A stretch of 64,000 nucleotides of DNA from Vitis vinifera (lineage: Eukaryota > Streptophyta > Magnoliopsida > Vitales > Vitaceae). The position numbers were made by a program, and so were the translations under genes. Where the stretch lies: positions 16,605,001-16,669,000 of the forward strand of contig NC_081815.1 in the NCBI RefSeq assembly GCF_030704535.1, given 5' to 3'. A model generated the notes under the pieces. The model saw only the letters and a program-made list of their open reading frames with translations. It was not told where the DNA came from and ran no database searches. Shown here piece by piece: positions 33,881 to 45,021 of this stretch; the first letter of the stretch is position 1, and every line of letters begins with the position of its first letter.

Positions 33881-35470
33881 AGGGTCATTTTTCTTGATCA
33901 TTCATTGTCCTTTGTTGGTTCATGTTTGGTCGACTCATTATTGATTTTTGAGTTATATTTTGGAGGCCATTGAGGGGGTTATTTTAGGTCCTAACTTGAT
34001 TTTTAGAGGCCTCCTAGGTTTAGTCTAGGGGAGAGGGCTTGTTTGGGTGACTTAGCCTAGACCTTGGTTTGGTTTTTGAGTTGGGACCGGGTCTTAGAGA
34101 AGTTTTTAGGGTTTTGGAACTCCCTTTGATAGCTAGTGTGGAGATGAAGACATGCGTCCTCATCTTAGCGTTCCCTCTCTTTTTTACTGTTTTTTTTTTT
34201 TTTTTTTTTTTGTCTTTTGGCCTTTTGTGAATTGTGAGAGACCACTTTTTGACCACCTAGGGGAAGCTCCGGGACACTTTTTTGCCAACTTTGGGAGACA
34301 TTTTCTACAGGAGATAGAGCACGTCTCTAAAGTGACCTGTTAAAGACAAGGAAAGTTGGTTAGATCTGGAAAAAGAAAAACCAGAGGGAGAAAGGAGTAA
34401 CATAGGGCAGGAAAACCAGGAGAGGAAGAAGAAGGATAGCTCGTTGAGCTCTTGCAGATCTTGGGGAGAGGACACAACTTACCTGAAGCCAAGCCAACAC
34501 TACTTGGGAGGAGTTATTCCAGGTATGGCTGTCGCGGGTTTCCGGTTCATTTCAACTATCATGCTCTGCTTCTGTCTTTTCTACTGGTTTTTGGACGTTG
34601 TTTGTTGTTTGCTGTGGACATCCAGGGCCACAGGGTTGTTTTTGCTGAATCTGATTGTTTGCATACTTGCTCTGTTTTGGTTTTTATTCTGATATCTTTG
34701 ATTCCATCTGAAAATAATTTGTGTAATTTGTGTATGGGTCCATCTTTGAACTTGATGCTTGAGAATCATGCTCTTGCTTTATGTTGGTTTCACCTGTTCC
34801 TAGCTCATTGATAACCCATGAAATGGAGCTAAGTTCACTAATCTTTGGTTCGTTTTATGCTCTTTTCTGTTTACTGTTCTGCTTCTTATGTATGATGGAA
34901 TGATGTCATCAATGGTCAAGTCCAAGACTGGAGATTTAGTGAAATGTGAAATTGTTGGTGGAAGAGAGGATTTTGTGATGTTTTGAGGCATTGTTGAGTT
35001 TGAGATTGGATGGTTGGGTTTGTCTCCTCTTAGATCAGTTTCTGGGTTCTTTGGGTTGTGGGTATTGCTGAAAGAAAATCATAGCTCGTGGGTGTTGAGG
35101 GTGAATGAAGTTCCTTCAGGTGGTGAAAGTTGCTTTGATTCTAAAAGAATGAGGCTCTCTTCATCGGGTTTTGCTCACCAAACAGAAGAAGGGTAATGAG
35201 GTTCGGTTCATGGTTGATGCCATTGACGAGTGTGCAGTGGGTCAATTGAAGGAGTTTGAGGGGAAGAAGCATGTCTCTGCAATCAAGGAGAGTCTGAAAC
35301 TTGATGAGAGAGAAGATGGAATGCTCTCAAAGCACCAGACAGGGTCCCGGCCCCTTGATTTGAAGGCAAAAACAGTGAAAGTAGAGGAGGAAAGGCAAAC
35401 GAAGAGGCATTGGTCTTCTTCCTCCTCATTTCTGTAGTGCTGACTGATCTTCTTTTTCACCAACCGAACT
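33881..35470 (+). pseudogene. Gene-like chimeric region with captured fragments
   Basis: Less AT-rich than its surroundings and free of the TE relics seen elsewhere. A purine-rich stretch (34360-34440) is followed by an exon-like piece ending ATTCCAG/GTATGG at about 34526-34533, then a T-rich intron-like stretch, reminiscent of a 5' UTR with an intron. Open frames at 35014-35196 and 35171-35437 overlap in different phases. The second carries the HSP90 fragment and a C-terminal KVEEERQTKRHW part whose origin I cannot name. No full-length protein can be read. It could be a decayed gene or transposon-captured exons; terminal inverted repeats were not found. Confidence 0.4.
35183..35308 (+). pseudogene. 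HSP90: HSP90 fragment
   Basis: About 42 codons reading EVRFMVDAIDECAVGQLKEF, then EGKKHVSAIKESLKLDE. This matches the middle/C-terminal region of plant cytosolic HSP90 (family form MVDAIDEYAVGQLKEFEGKK) with a few substitutions (Tyr to Cys, Leu to His, Thr to Ile). Full HSP90 is about 700 residues; nothing else of it is seen on either side, and the flanking frame is unrelated. It therefore cannot make a chaperone and is an isolated exon piece. The match is from memory of the family, not from a search. Confidence 0.8.
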
Positions 35471-35931
35471 ACATGAAAATTGGGTATTTATAAATAGCAA
35501 TGCATTAGTAAATGTAAATTAATCCAAGCCTTTTTCTAAAAATCAATTTTCTATATAATTTAAAAGCAAGTAGAAACGTGCAATAGTAATAAGGAGTCTA
35601 GTTGATGTAATTCTAGTGACATGCAAAGGAATGAACGTCAAAGAAATCCAAACCCTCTTTTTCTTTATATCCTTTAGCTACCAACCTAGCTAGCTTTATA
35701 TTTATCTATAGTATCATCAAGTTTTAAGTTTATTTTTTAAATCCATTTCCAGCCAAAAGGTTTATTCGTAGGAGATAAATTTACCAATTCATTTATGATT
35801 ATGGGTAATAGATTTTATTGCATTATTTAGTACTTCCAAAATCATGCATCTAGTGAACCTAGAGCTTCTCTATATGTTTGGGGATGGTTTTCAGTTAATA
35901 AGAGATGAAGGCAAGCCCATAAGATGACATG
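35471..35931. other. Spacer, nothing recognised
   Basis: AT-rich, no supported feature. The Copia relic of unit D begins abruptly at 35932. Confidence 0.4.
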
Positions 35932-37870
35932 GTTTGTTGGATGATACCATTTTTGTGCATAAAAATTATCTCAATCAAATTGGTTTTCTACTTCATTTTT
36001 GTAAGGTTTAAATGTTTCATCCATAGAAGCAAGAAAATAAATCATGCAATATCTTGTATAATCATTAACTAAAGTAACAAAATATTTTTTACCTCCTCCT
36101 CTAGTTGGAAAATATTTAAGATGGCATACATTTGAGTACATTAATTTTAGTGGTAAGGTATATATTTCAATATTTTTAAAAGGTTTTTAATGAATTTATT
36201 TCAATGCAGGTGTCACACTTATATGGTCCTTTAGGAATTAAATTTAAATTCATTAATTTAGCATGCCATAAAGAGTAACATTAGAAGAGCATAAGCAAAA
36301 GAAACATTATTTATTGGTATTCTCATAAGATATATCATATTTAAATAACACATCAAATATATATATCCTTTTCCTACAAGGACCCCATTTTTGGTGATGG
36401 CACATTTACATGATTCAAACACCGTCTTAAAGTCCTTCTTGAACAACATATTAGATTGGAAGACCATATTTTAGTGCTTTAAATTAGGTTGGTATTTTTG
36501 TTTCATTCATGTACTAATTCTAGCTCAACTTACTCTCTTTGATCTATATTGTTGCGATCAACTTCAAGATGCTTAAAAGACTATGTTGGTTATGGTAAGT
36601 GTGTGTTTGGAGCATTATGACAATGTGAATAGTTATTTAAAACCAAAAGAATAAAAGAAAGAAAATTTGTGGCAAAATGTACTTTCAAATAACAAGAAGG
36701 GAAAAAAGAAAGGGGAAGGGATGTCCGAATGTCCCTTAGGGAACATTCAATGTCCTGTGGACATTCAAACATTGCATATGATGTTCAAATGTTCCACTAC
36801 CATTCAAATGTCTACAACAATTTGAACATTGATTACTTGTCTGAGTTTTTTTTTTCCCATATTTTTCAACTTTTAATATTTTAAAATGCACTTTTAGGTA
36901 AATTTACCTTACTTGAAGTGACTCTAAATAATTAAACCCTAAGTTTTTTTCCATAAAAACCTAGTTTTTAGACCTTATTGGTGTTGACCCATATATTGCA
37001 AAGATAGTCTATTTCTCTACATACCCTAAAACTCCTAACTCTTAAAAGTTTTCAAGATTGTAACTTGAAAGTTCTTTAGGTAGAAAGGCATGATGGTGCA
37101 TAAATATGGAAGCTACTCAATATAGTTTTGAGGTGTTATATTAAGGAGCACAAGGTATTGTCTCGTAGATGTAATAAAGAGTATAGGTGCTTGCTAATAT
37201 AAGAACCTTAAGAATAGTGGATCCAAATCAAATAAGATTATGTACCTTCTCTTTAGATTTGATAGAGTTAATATTTTGTGATTGTTTGATCCATGACTTT
37301 TTTTTCATACATCGATTAGAGTTTTTATATAGATGGTTTTTTCTTGCATATCCATTATCCATTGCATAGATAGATTAGTCTTATATTCCAAATTGAATTG
37401 AATACTTTTTTATTGGGATACATAAAGCTTGGACTAACTATTGACTCTCCTCTAAGTAGATCCATTGATCCCACATATTTTTCCTAGCAGCACAATGCTT
37501 CTATTGCTCTCCCTTGTATCAAGAACGTGAAGAACATGGCATAAGGGATGCTTGACATGTTTTAAGTATTTGAAGTCTCCTCACTTTAGAGTAGTACTTC
37601 TTGTGGCCACAAACGTTTGCACAATGTCTAGTTTTCGCATAGGCATAATAGTTGCCTTTGAATTTATGATGTTTCCCTTTAGGACCATAGAGAGAATTTT
37701 TCACCTTTTCATTTTCCTTCTAGGATGTGTAATTATATTAGAATTGGACTTATCAGAGATGTCTTCTTCTAATACTTTTTTTTTTTTCACTTTCATTATT
37801 TTCATGTTGTATTCTCAATCTTATCACAAGGTCATTAAGCCTCATATTATCGTGTTATTTCAAGAATAGA
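35932..37870 (-). pseudogene. Copia relic of unit D
   Basis: Minus-strand Copia remains shared with units E (about 51003-52925) and F (about 57229-59560). Reading leftward: a gag zinc knuckle at 37704-37519 (KTRHCANVCGHKK, upstream Cys lost), a pre-integrase segment (36467-36258) and integrase core to 35932. Stops in all frames. It lacks the MITE that E and F carry: the site near 37200-37215 reads AGAACCTTAAGAATAG with one TTA. Confidence 0.75.
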
Positions 37871-38245
37871 AGGAAAACAAAAAAGCTTGAAGTACTTAAA
37901 AGATGGTGGAAATTAATTTTCAATAATTGCTAACTTGGAAATCTTCACTAAGAGACATGACTAAGGAATTCTTGACAGTATCGAGCTGGAACAATCTATT
38001 CTTCTTGAATACTCTAATTCAGTGTCAAAGAATTTCATGTCGTTATCATATAGTATTAATCTCTACTTGATGATAAATAAAGCATTCGTACCTTTTTTTC
38101 TCTCAAAAATTTCATAAAATGGGCTTTTTAGAGATCCCTAGTTATCAATCCTCACTTGAACTACTAAGAATCCAAGAAGTCTAACATTGATTCCTTCATA
38201 CATGTTTATGAATATCATGGAAAAGTATGTACAACTCCTTCATTG

Positions 38246-39159
38246 TGATGGGATAAACACAAACAATGCACAACCAGATTTTATCCCCTCTTGTGAGAAC
38301 CTAATAGGAATCAATTTAATAGAGTAACAACAATTCACCAAATGCAACAAGAATATGAACACCAACAATTTTTAGCGTGGAAAACCTTCCCAAATGTGAG
38401 AAGTAAAAACCACGGGACCCTTAGGCCACTTAAACCCTCCACTAATATAATCAATGGGTTACACAATTCTCTCTAGATGAAACTAGAGGTTTACATCAGT
38501 CATATCTCAAGACAATTAGTCTTGGCAAATACAAAACAACTTGCATAAAACAATGGAGAGATCACACTAAAACAGAGTCACTGTTCTCGGACACAAATCA
38601 CCACTGTTCCAAACTCCAAATCCAATCTCCACCGTTCAAAATGAAGATCAATGAGTTAAGAACGTGCTAACCAGAAATCATCTCGATCAGACCACGGATT
38701 AATTTCGATCAAAGCTGAAGATCAAAACTGTCCGGGTGAGAAGAAATTCAACAACAAAGACGCACTGTTCACGGACTGAAACAACAACCTTTCGGAACTC
38801 CAAATCCGATCTCCACCATTCAGATTAGAGATCAATGAGTTGAAAATCTCTCCTTCAAATTTCAGGTCGATCGGACCACACACGAAGCGGGATCGGCCGT
38901 TTGATGAAATCTGGACAGTAAAGAGAAGAAAAGAAATCAACGTTTTTTTCTCTCTAACTTCAAAAATTCAATGGCTCTTTTTCTTTTTCTCTCTAACTTT
39001 CTCTTCCTTTTTCTTCTTACTCTCCTCCTAGGACTGCAAAGATGAAGAAGAAGAAGAGAAAACGGTTTCTTCTTCCCTTTTATACATTAAGGCCTAAGAA
39101 GCCTTAAATGTTTGGGCTTTGGGCTTTCCTCCACAAGAAGGAAATAACCCAGCCCAACA
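38246..39159 (-). mobile_element. Copia 3' LTR, left arm
   Basis: On the minus strand starts TGTTGGGCTGGGTTATTTCC at 39159, next to the polypurine tract AAAGGGGGAGAT (39173-39161), and ends CCCATCA at 38246. 914 bp. It includes a TATAAAAGGG promoter-like motif (minus strand, near 39080), and the GCGTGGAAAACC block near 38377. Confidence 0.88.
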
Positions 39160-39176
39160 AATCTCCCCCTTTCCGA

Positions 39177-40147
39177 CTATGTGGAGGGACTCACCATCCC
39201 AGCGATGGAACAACAAACTCCAAGCTTCTCCTTTGGTAGTGTCTTTGTCAACATATCCGAGCCATTGTTATCTGTATGTATCTTCTCAATTTCAAACAAG
39301 TTGTCATTGAGAGCATCTCTCATCCAATGATACCTCACATCAATGTGTTTTGATCTTGCATGATAGGTAGAATTCTTACTGAGGTGAATAGCACTTTGGT
39401 TATCACAGTATAACACATAGCGCTGTTGTTTAAACCCGAGCTCTTGCATGAAACACTTCATCCACAACAACTCTTTACATGCTTCTGCTGCTGCAATGTA
39501 CTCTGCCTCTGTTGTAGAAAGTGCAACACATTTTTGTAGTCTCGATTGCCAAGACACAGCACCTCCTGAGAATGTCATCAAATAGCCTGAAGTAGACCTT
39601 CTATTATCCACATCCCCTGCCATGTCTGAATCAGTGTATCCAACAAGTATTGGTTTCCCACCTCCAAAAGTGAGTTTCAACTTGGAAGTGCCTCGTAAAT
39701 ATCTCATAATCCACTTGACTGCTTCTCAATGATGTCTTCTTGGATTCGATAAAAAATGGCTAACAACACCAATTGCATAAGCTATGTCTGGTCTAGTACA
39801 TACCATGACATACATCAAACTTCCTACTACTGAGGCATACAGAACTCTTCTCATGTCTTCCTTCTCCTTATCTGTAGAAGGGCTATGTCTGCTGCTTAGC
39901 TTAAAGTGACTAGTTAGAGGAGAACTAACCACTTTGGCTTTGCTCATGTTAAACCTTGCAAGCACCTTTTCAATATATTGCTCTTGTAGCATACATAACT
40001 TCTTGGATGCTCTATCCCGCTCAATTCTGATGTCAAGAATTCTCTTTGCTGGCCCTAAATCCTTCATGGCAAAGGATTTGCTTAACTGCTTCTTCAAGTT
40101 ATCAATTCTTGAAACATTCCTGCCAACAATCAAGATATCATCAAAGC
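39177..40147 (-). pseudogene. Copia RT-RNase H, partial
   Basis: Minus-strand end of Copia pol, the best preserved coding sequence in the window. RT part 40147-39726 starts in the catalytic box (DDILIVG) and has MKDLGPAKRILDI and RPDIAYA motifs. RNase H part 39707-39177 has YTDSDMAGDVDNRRSTSGYL, STTEAEYIAA, YCDNQSA and HIDVRYHW, and ends just before the polypurine tract. The two are separated by one stop at about 39723-39725 where the family has Trp (after NPRRHH), otherwise a continuous frame. Everything upstream of the RT catalytic box is missing, replaced by the inverted LTR at 40148. Confidence 0.92.
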
Positions 40148-41018
40148 CCAAACATTTAAGGCTTTTTAGGCCTTAATGTATAAAAGGGAAGAAGAAACCG
40201 TTTTCTCTTCTTTTTCTTCATTTTTGTAGCCCTAGGAGGAGAGTAAGAAGAAAAAGGAAGAAAAAGTTAGAGAGAAAAAGAAAAAGAGCCACTGAATTTT
40301 TGAAGTTAGAGAGAAGAAAAACGCTGATTTCTTTTCTTCTCTTTACTATCCAGATTTCATCAAACGGCCGATCCCACTTCGTGTGTGGTCCGATCGACCT
40401 AAAATTTGAAGGAGAGATTTTCAACTCATTGATCTCTAATCTGAATGGTGGAGATCGGATTTGGAGTTTCGGAAGGTTGTTGTTTCAGTCCGTGAACAGT
40501 GTGTCTTTGTTGTTGAATTTCTTCTCACCCGGGCAGTTTTGATCTTCAGCTTTGATCGAGATTAATCCGTGGTCTGATCGAGATGATTTTTGGTTAGCAC
40601 GTTCTTAACTCATTGATCTTCATTTTGAACGGTGGAGATTGGATTTGGAGTTTGGAACAATGGTGATTTATGTCCAGGAACAGTGACTCTGTTTTGGTGA
40701 GATCTCTCTATTGTTTTATGCAAGTTGTTTTGTATTTGCCAAGACTAATTGTCTTGAGATATGGCTGATGTAAACCTCTAGTTTCATTTAGAGAGAATTG
40801 TGTAACCCATTGATTATATTAGTGGAGCGTTTAAGTGGCTTAAGGGTCCCGTGGTTTTTACTTCTCACATTTGGGAAGGTTTTCCATGCTAAAAATTGTT
40901 GGTGTTTATATTCTTGTTGCATTGGGTGAATTGTTATTACTCTATTAAATTGATTCCTATTAGGTTCTCACAAGAGGGGATAAAATCTGGTTGTGCATTG
41001 TTTGCGTTTATCCCATGA
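40148..41018 (+). mobile_element. Copia LTR, inverted right arm
   Basis: Reverse complement of the left arm over about 870 bp, lacking the first 48 or so bases of U3. It starts abruptly in GCCCAAACATTTAAGGC, directly against the RT catalytic box, where ATCAAAGCCCA is shared by both. It ends GTTTATCCCATGA. Matching landmarks include TATAAAAGGGAAGAAGAAACCG, CACCCGGGCAGTTTTGATC and CTAATTGTCTTGAGATATGG. Confidence 0.9.
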
Positions 41019-41023
41019 CATTG

Positions 41024-42050
41024 GTGGTAACACTTGGAATCCTCCACATCTTAAGATCAAGAAGATGGCTAACAACAAATTTCTTTGTATGGGCAGAGTT
41101 TGTCAAAAGTGTCAAAAGAAAAATAAACTAATTAAAGCACATTGTCTAGTCCATTTAAAATGTAATTTCCATACATAAAATCAAAATTCTCATCCTTTAC
41201 AACATGAGTTAGGTGTAATGGTGCCAAATTAAACATTTTTTTTGTTGCTAAAATTTAAAATTTTGACCATTAAATTCCTTAGGTTTTTCAGTTTGGACAT
41301 ATAAATATGAAAATTGACATTGACATAATACATTTCAAAGAAAGCAATACCAAATAGGAAGTTTCAAGTTAAAAAATGAGTTTTGTAAAAATAAATAAAT
41401 ACTTCAAGAATTAAAAAGGTTTTTTTTCACAAAATTTGTAAATAAAAATAACCTCAAGAAGGAGTTTGAGTGCAATAGAAAGACTTAAGAAGTGGATTAT
41501 TATCTCTTAAATATTAGGAAAGCTAAGGCATTCATTAAACACAATGTCTTAAAGCAAAATTTTTTCCTTTGCTGAATCCAAAAAAGATTCAAAAAGAAAA
41601 AAGAGAGAAGAAAAGAAAATCTAGGATTTTTCATTATGAATTTTCTCTTTTGAAAAAAAAGATACAACATTATAAGGATTTAAATAGACTGAATAAAACT
41701 TAAAAAACAAAAAAGAATAATTCTAATATAGTAACTAAATAAGAAAGATAAATAGTAACTAAATAAAACTATTAAATAAATAACTCTTTAACATTCCCAC
41801 AAACTCATGATGCGACTGTAAGAAGTATCGAGAATTTAGCACTAAAAATAAAAAGTGTGAAAGCGAGTGTGACTTGGTAAACAACTTTGCAATCGTATTG
41901 TTAAGAAAATCCCTTAGCAACCAATTAAGTTTTGTACTGCATAATTGAAGTACCAAATACCAAGTATCAACCCTATAAAAAGCAAAAAGTTCCTCAATCA
42001 TAGCCTGTTGCCAAAGAGGATAGAGAAATAAAAGAAGAGGAAAAAGACAA
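41024..42050. other. Spacer after inverted-LTR composite
   Basis: No gene recognised. The sequence just right of the composite (GTGGTAACACTTGG) and just left of it (GTACAACTCCTT) may be the two halves of one interrupted Copia-type relic, but I cannot identify it. Confidence 0.35.
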
Positions 42051-42392
42051 AATCTGGATTCACATATAATAGTTAGAGTTAGATAGAATTTGGGTCCATA
42101 TCCAGCAAAAAGAAACAGACATAATTTGAATTTATATCCAATAAACAAAGTTAGACATAATTTAAATTCATATCTAACAAATAGAGCCAAACATAATTTG
42201 GATTTATATCCAACAAACTATAGAAGTCAATACAATTTGGATTCATATCCAACAAACAGAAACAAACAAAATTTGGCTTTATATCCAACAACCAAAGCTA
42301 GACTGAATTTAGATTCATATCCAACAAATAGAGAGAAACAAAACTTAGATTAACAAAATTTAGATTCATATCTAACAAATGAATATGAAATC
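42051..42392 (+). repeat. 36-bp minisatellite with open 12-residue repeat
   Basis: About nine tandem units of 36 bp (one 39, one longer) built on AATTTGGATTCATATCCAAC followed by AAA and a variable AGA-rich part. As 36 is divisible by three, the plus strand stays open (42090-42353) and reads repeats of the type NLDSYPTNR-x-K-Q. Units vary: NLNLYPINKVRH, NLDLYPTNYRSQY, NLALYPTTKARL. No promoter or wider gene context supports translation. Confidence 0.9.
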
Positions 42393-42929
42393 AAATATTA
42401 GAATCATTGAAAAATAACGATTTAGGTTCAATATACATAGCATGCTCTTTAACACAATGATCTTGGTAACAACATATGCTTGCAGAATATGGATAGTGAT
42501 ATTGGTATGAAAGAGATCTGAAAAAATTCAAAAGATACAAACAAGGAGGATAAAAATTTTATATACTATGTACCTTTTCTCTAAGATAAAAATTTACCTT
42601 ACAAATCAGTGATCTTCCAATGTTTACAATGGCTGGATATGAATAAGAACAATTACCTCCATTTTAAACACTTAGAAAAGTCATAACTCTTTAAAAATAT
42701 CTTATCTTTAAACCTCTGTTCAGAAGAGTCTGAGCTTTTTCTAAATAAATTTCAAAATCTGGGTCCCTAAAAATTTTTAGAAAACAAATCTCTGAAGAAA
42801 AATAAATTACAACTTAATTATACATATGTTATAAGCCTTCCCCAAAGATACCTATTAGACTTAAACTATTTTATTAAAAAATAAATATTTAAACCAAGGT
42901 ATTTTTCATTCACTCAATAATACTAAAAG
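42393..42929. other. Spacer, nothing recognised
   Basis: AT-rich sequence; no feature supported. Confidence 0.35.
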
Positions 42930-43252
42930 ATTAACGGTTCATTGTGCAATGATTAAGCATGATTATCAGAAGATTACGCATTAAGACTTTTTCATCTAAT
43001 GGTAGTGTACTTTTCATCTTTTATTTTTCAACAAAATCATCAACTCCAATGAATTAATCACTTACAATGGCACACATCCATTTTAAGCTCTTACTTTGTA
43101 GAGTCACAACTCTTTAATAATTTTCAAACTCAAGTTGTCTCAAAATTTTAAGAAAATAAATTTCAAATCATTGAAATAAATAAATAAATATATAAATAAA
43201 TAATATTCAACTTAATTATACATGTGTTATAAGTCTTAATGAAAAACTTTTA

Positions 43253-43554
43253 GGCTTGATTTGGTTCAACTTTTCAAAAGCTATTTTTTTTTTAAATATT
43301 TTTTATTGAGAGCCTTTATGATTATTTGTCTAATTTTGTTTAAAATGTTGATACCTCATAAAAGAAAGTCCTAATATGAAAGCTAAAAAATTGTTACTTC
43401 TTATGAAAACTCTATTTTCACTCATTTGAAAAGTCCTTTCATATTTAATAAAACATTTACAATATTAAAATTATCCTTTAAAAATTGTGACTTTGGCTTC
43501 GATTTCAAGTTTCAATTAAAGCCAAAAACAAGAAGCTATCCCAAACAAGGCTCA
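43253..43554. mobile_element. Tourist-like MITE in unit D
   Basis: 302 bp, from GGCTTGATTTGG to CCAAACAAGGCTCA, flanked by TTA (43250-43252 and 43555-43557). The inverted ends are imperfect. The same insertion is in unit E (53217-53842); only its right end survives in F near 59563-59640. Confidence 0.7.
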
Positions 43555-44548
43555 TTAGGCTTAAACTACTTGTATTAAAAGCTAAATATTTAAACTAAGG
43601 GGTGTTTGATAAAAACTCAATACTTATTACTTAATGACTTAAATTGGTTTTAACTTAAATCATACTTAAGTTGTTAACTTAAAACTTATTATTTAATTCT
43701 TGCTTTAAGTATTAAGGTTGTTTAATAATTTAATTTAAAATTTATTCTAAATCATCAAATTGACATATTTATCCTCATAAATTATAATGAGGGTAAATGA
43801 AGTCCAGTAATAGTTGAGGTCATAAAGTAGCAAAGGAGATCGTAGAAGTAATTAGGGTAAGTAAAGGTAAAAAGATAAAATGAAGATGTAAACTTAAGAA
43901 TAAGTTAATTTTTTTTTTACTTATTATTTAAAATTATTGTTTTTACTATAAGTCATACTATTAAGTTATTTTACCATACTTAATTTACTTAATAATTTAA
44001 ATTAAGTTATTAAGTCACTTTAAATTATTAAGCTGATTTACCAAACACCCACTAAAAAGTAGTTCAGTGATTTTCATGAACTCAGTAATACTACACTGTT
44101 AATTATTCATTATGTAAAGATGCATGATTTTCTGAATATTGAGTATTAAGTCTTTAACTGAAGGTAGCTTATACTTGCTTTTGAATTTTTCAACAAAATC
44201 ATCTATTCAAATGGACTAGTCACTTCGCGTGCACAACTTCTTACTTTGAACAGTTCAAATGACCATTTGTCGACATGGTTAGACTGCTGGCAGTTTCTGT
44301 GGTCTATCAACAAGTGGGCGCCAAAAAAAATCAAAAACCACTTGAATTATCCAGAGGCATTTACAAATTTCCTTGATGATTATTCTTTTCCTCATAAGAT
44401 AGCTACAAAAATATTGACACATATATCACATATTAAATTCCAGTCGTGAATGATCCTCCTCTTTCAAGCAGACACAAATCCAAGAGATTCTATTCCCATA
44501 TTCATAATCTAGCATTTCAGCCAATCAAAAATTCTCTCTCCACCATAC

Positions 44549-44559
44549 AGGGGTCCATA
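44549..44559 (+). promoter_or_regulatory. Conserved upstream block of MIR169 D
   Basis: AGGGGTCCATA, 168 bp before the TATA box, the same distance as in E. Followed by GATTCCCTTTATGTCAC near 44630. Confidence 0.5.
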
Positions 44560-44716
44560 TTTCTCATGTTGAGCAAGAAATTGGCACAAGTATAAGAAAA
44601 AACGTATGGATAAAATGAGAATATGAACGATTCCCTTTATGTCACACTGTGAGCACTTGCCTTAGCCAGTCAACCTGTATAGAGAATAATTTGGATGTCA
44701 GTACTCCTTCTCTGCC

Positions 44717-44724
44717 TATATAAA
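44717..44724 (+). promoter_or_regulatory. MIR169: TATA box of MIR169 D
   Basis: TATATAAA in the context CTGCCTATATAAATG, 187 bp before the mature miRNA. Confidence 0.72.
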
Positions 44725-44868
44725 TGTCAACAATGTTGCATTACAAGATAAGGATTTGAGAAGCTAGGGATACAACATCAAATTAGTCCTAGCTCCTCCA
44801 CATTTTGCAGATGTGGAAATTAATTTCAAAAAGTTGCCAGGTTCTTGATTGCTTGGTTTTGTGTCCTA

Positions 44869-45021
44869 AGAGTTTTGCATGAAGAGGCAGAGAGGGTGGA
44901 ATCGAGTCAAGGATGACTTGCCGATATATATTTGCGGAAGGACTTGCATGGGCCTTTAGCTATGTGTAACCGGCAAGTTGACTTGACTCAGTTTGGCCCT
45001 CTTCTTCTCATGTGAAGCTCT
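44869..45021 (+). ncRNA. MIR169: MIR169 precursor hairpin, copy D
   Basis: The mature miRNA at 44904-44924 reads GAGTCAAGGATGACTTGCCG then A. This is the GAGTC variant (T for C at position 4), preceded by C. The star arm at 44971-44991 (CGGCAAGTTGACTTGACTCA) carries GACTC in place of GGCTC of copies A-C, so the pair is kept. The stem continues to AGTTTTGCATGAAGAGG against CCTCTTCTTCTCATGTGAAGCTC. The loop is longer than in A-C and contains TATATATTTGCGG. I recall CGAGUC-type miR169 forms annotated in grapevine, which this would match. Targets should still be NF-YA mRNAs, with a possible U-G pair at the changed base. Confidence 0.94.

Larger units (their letters stand above)
38241..41023. mobile_element. 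Inverted-LTR Copia composite with CATTG flanks
   Basis: Composite made of a minus-strand 3' LTR (38246-39159), a minus-strand RNase H/RT piece (39160-40147) and a plus-strand LTR (40148-41018) of the same family. The two LTRs face opposite ways, so both outer ends are U5 ends: left TGATGGGATAAAC, right GTTTATCCCATGA. CATTG lies immediately outside at 38241-38245 and 41019-41023, as if the composite had inserted as one unit. CATTG is nearly its own reverse complement, so shared flanking sequence could mimic a target duplication. Confidence 0.75.

Noticed and set aside
34152..34811. Overlapping open frames of 60-119 codons on both strands
   Set aside because: No family motifs, low-complexity Phe/Leu-rich translation from T-rich sequence, overlapping in several phases; more like intron or UTR sequence.
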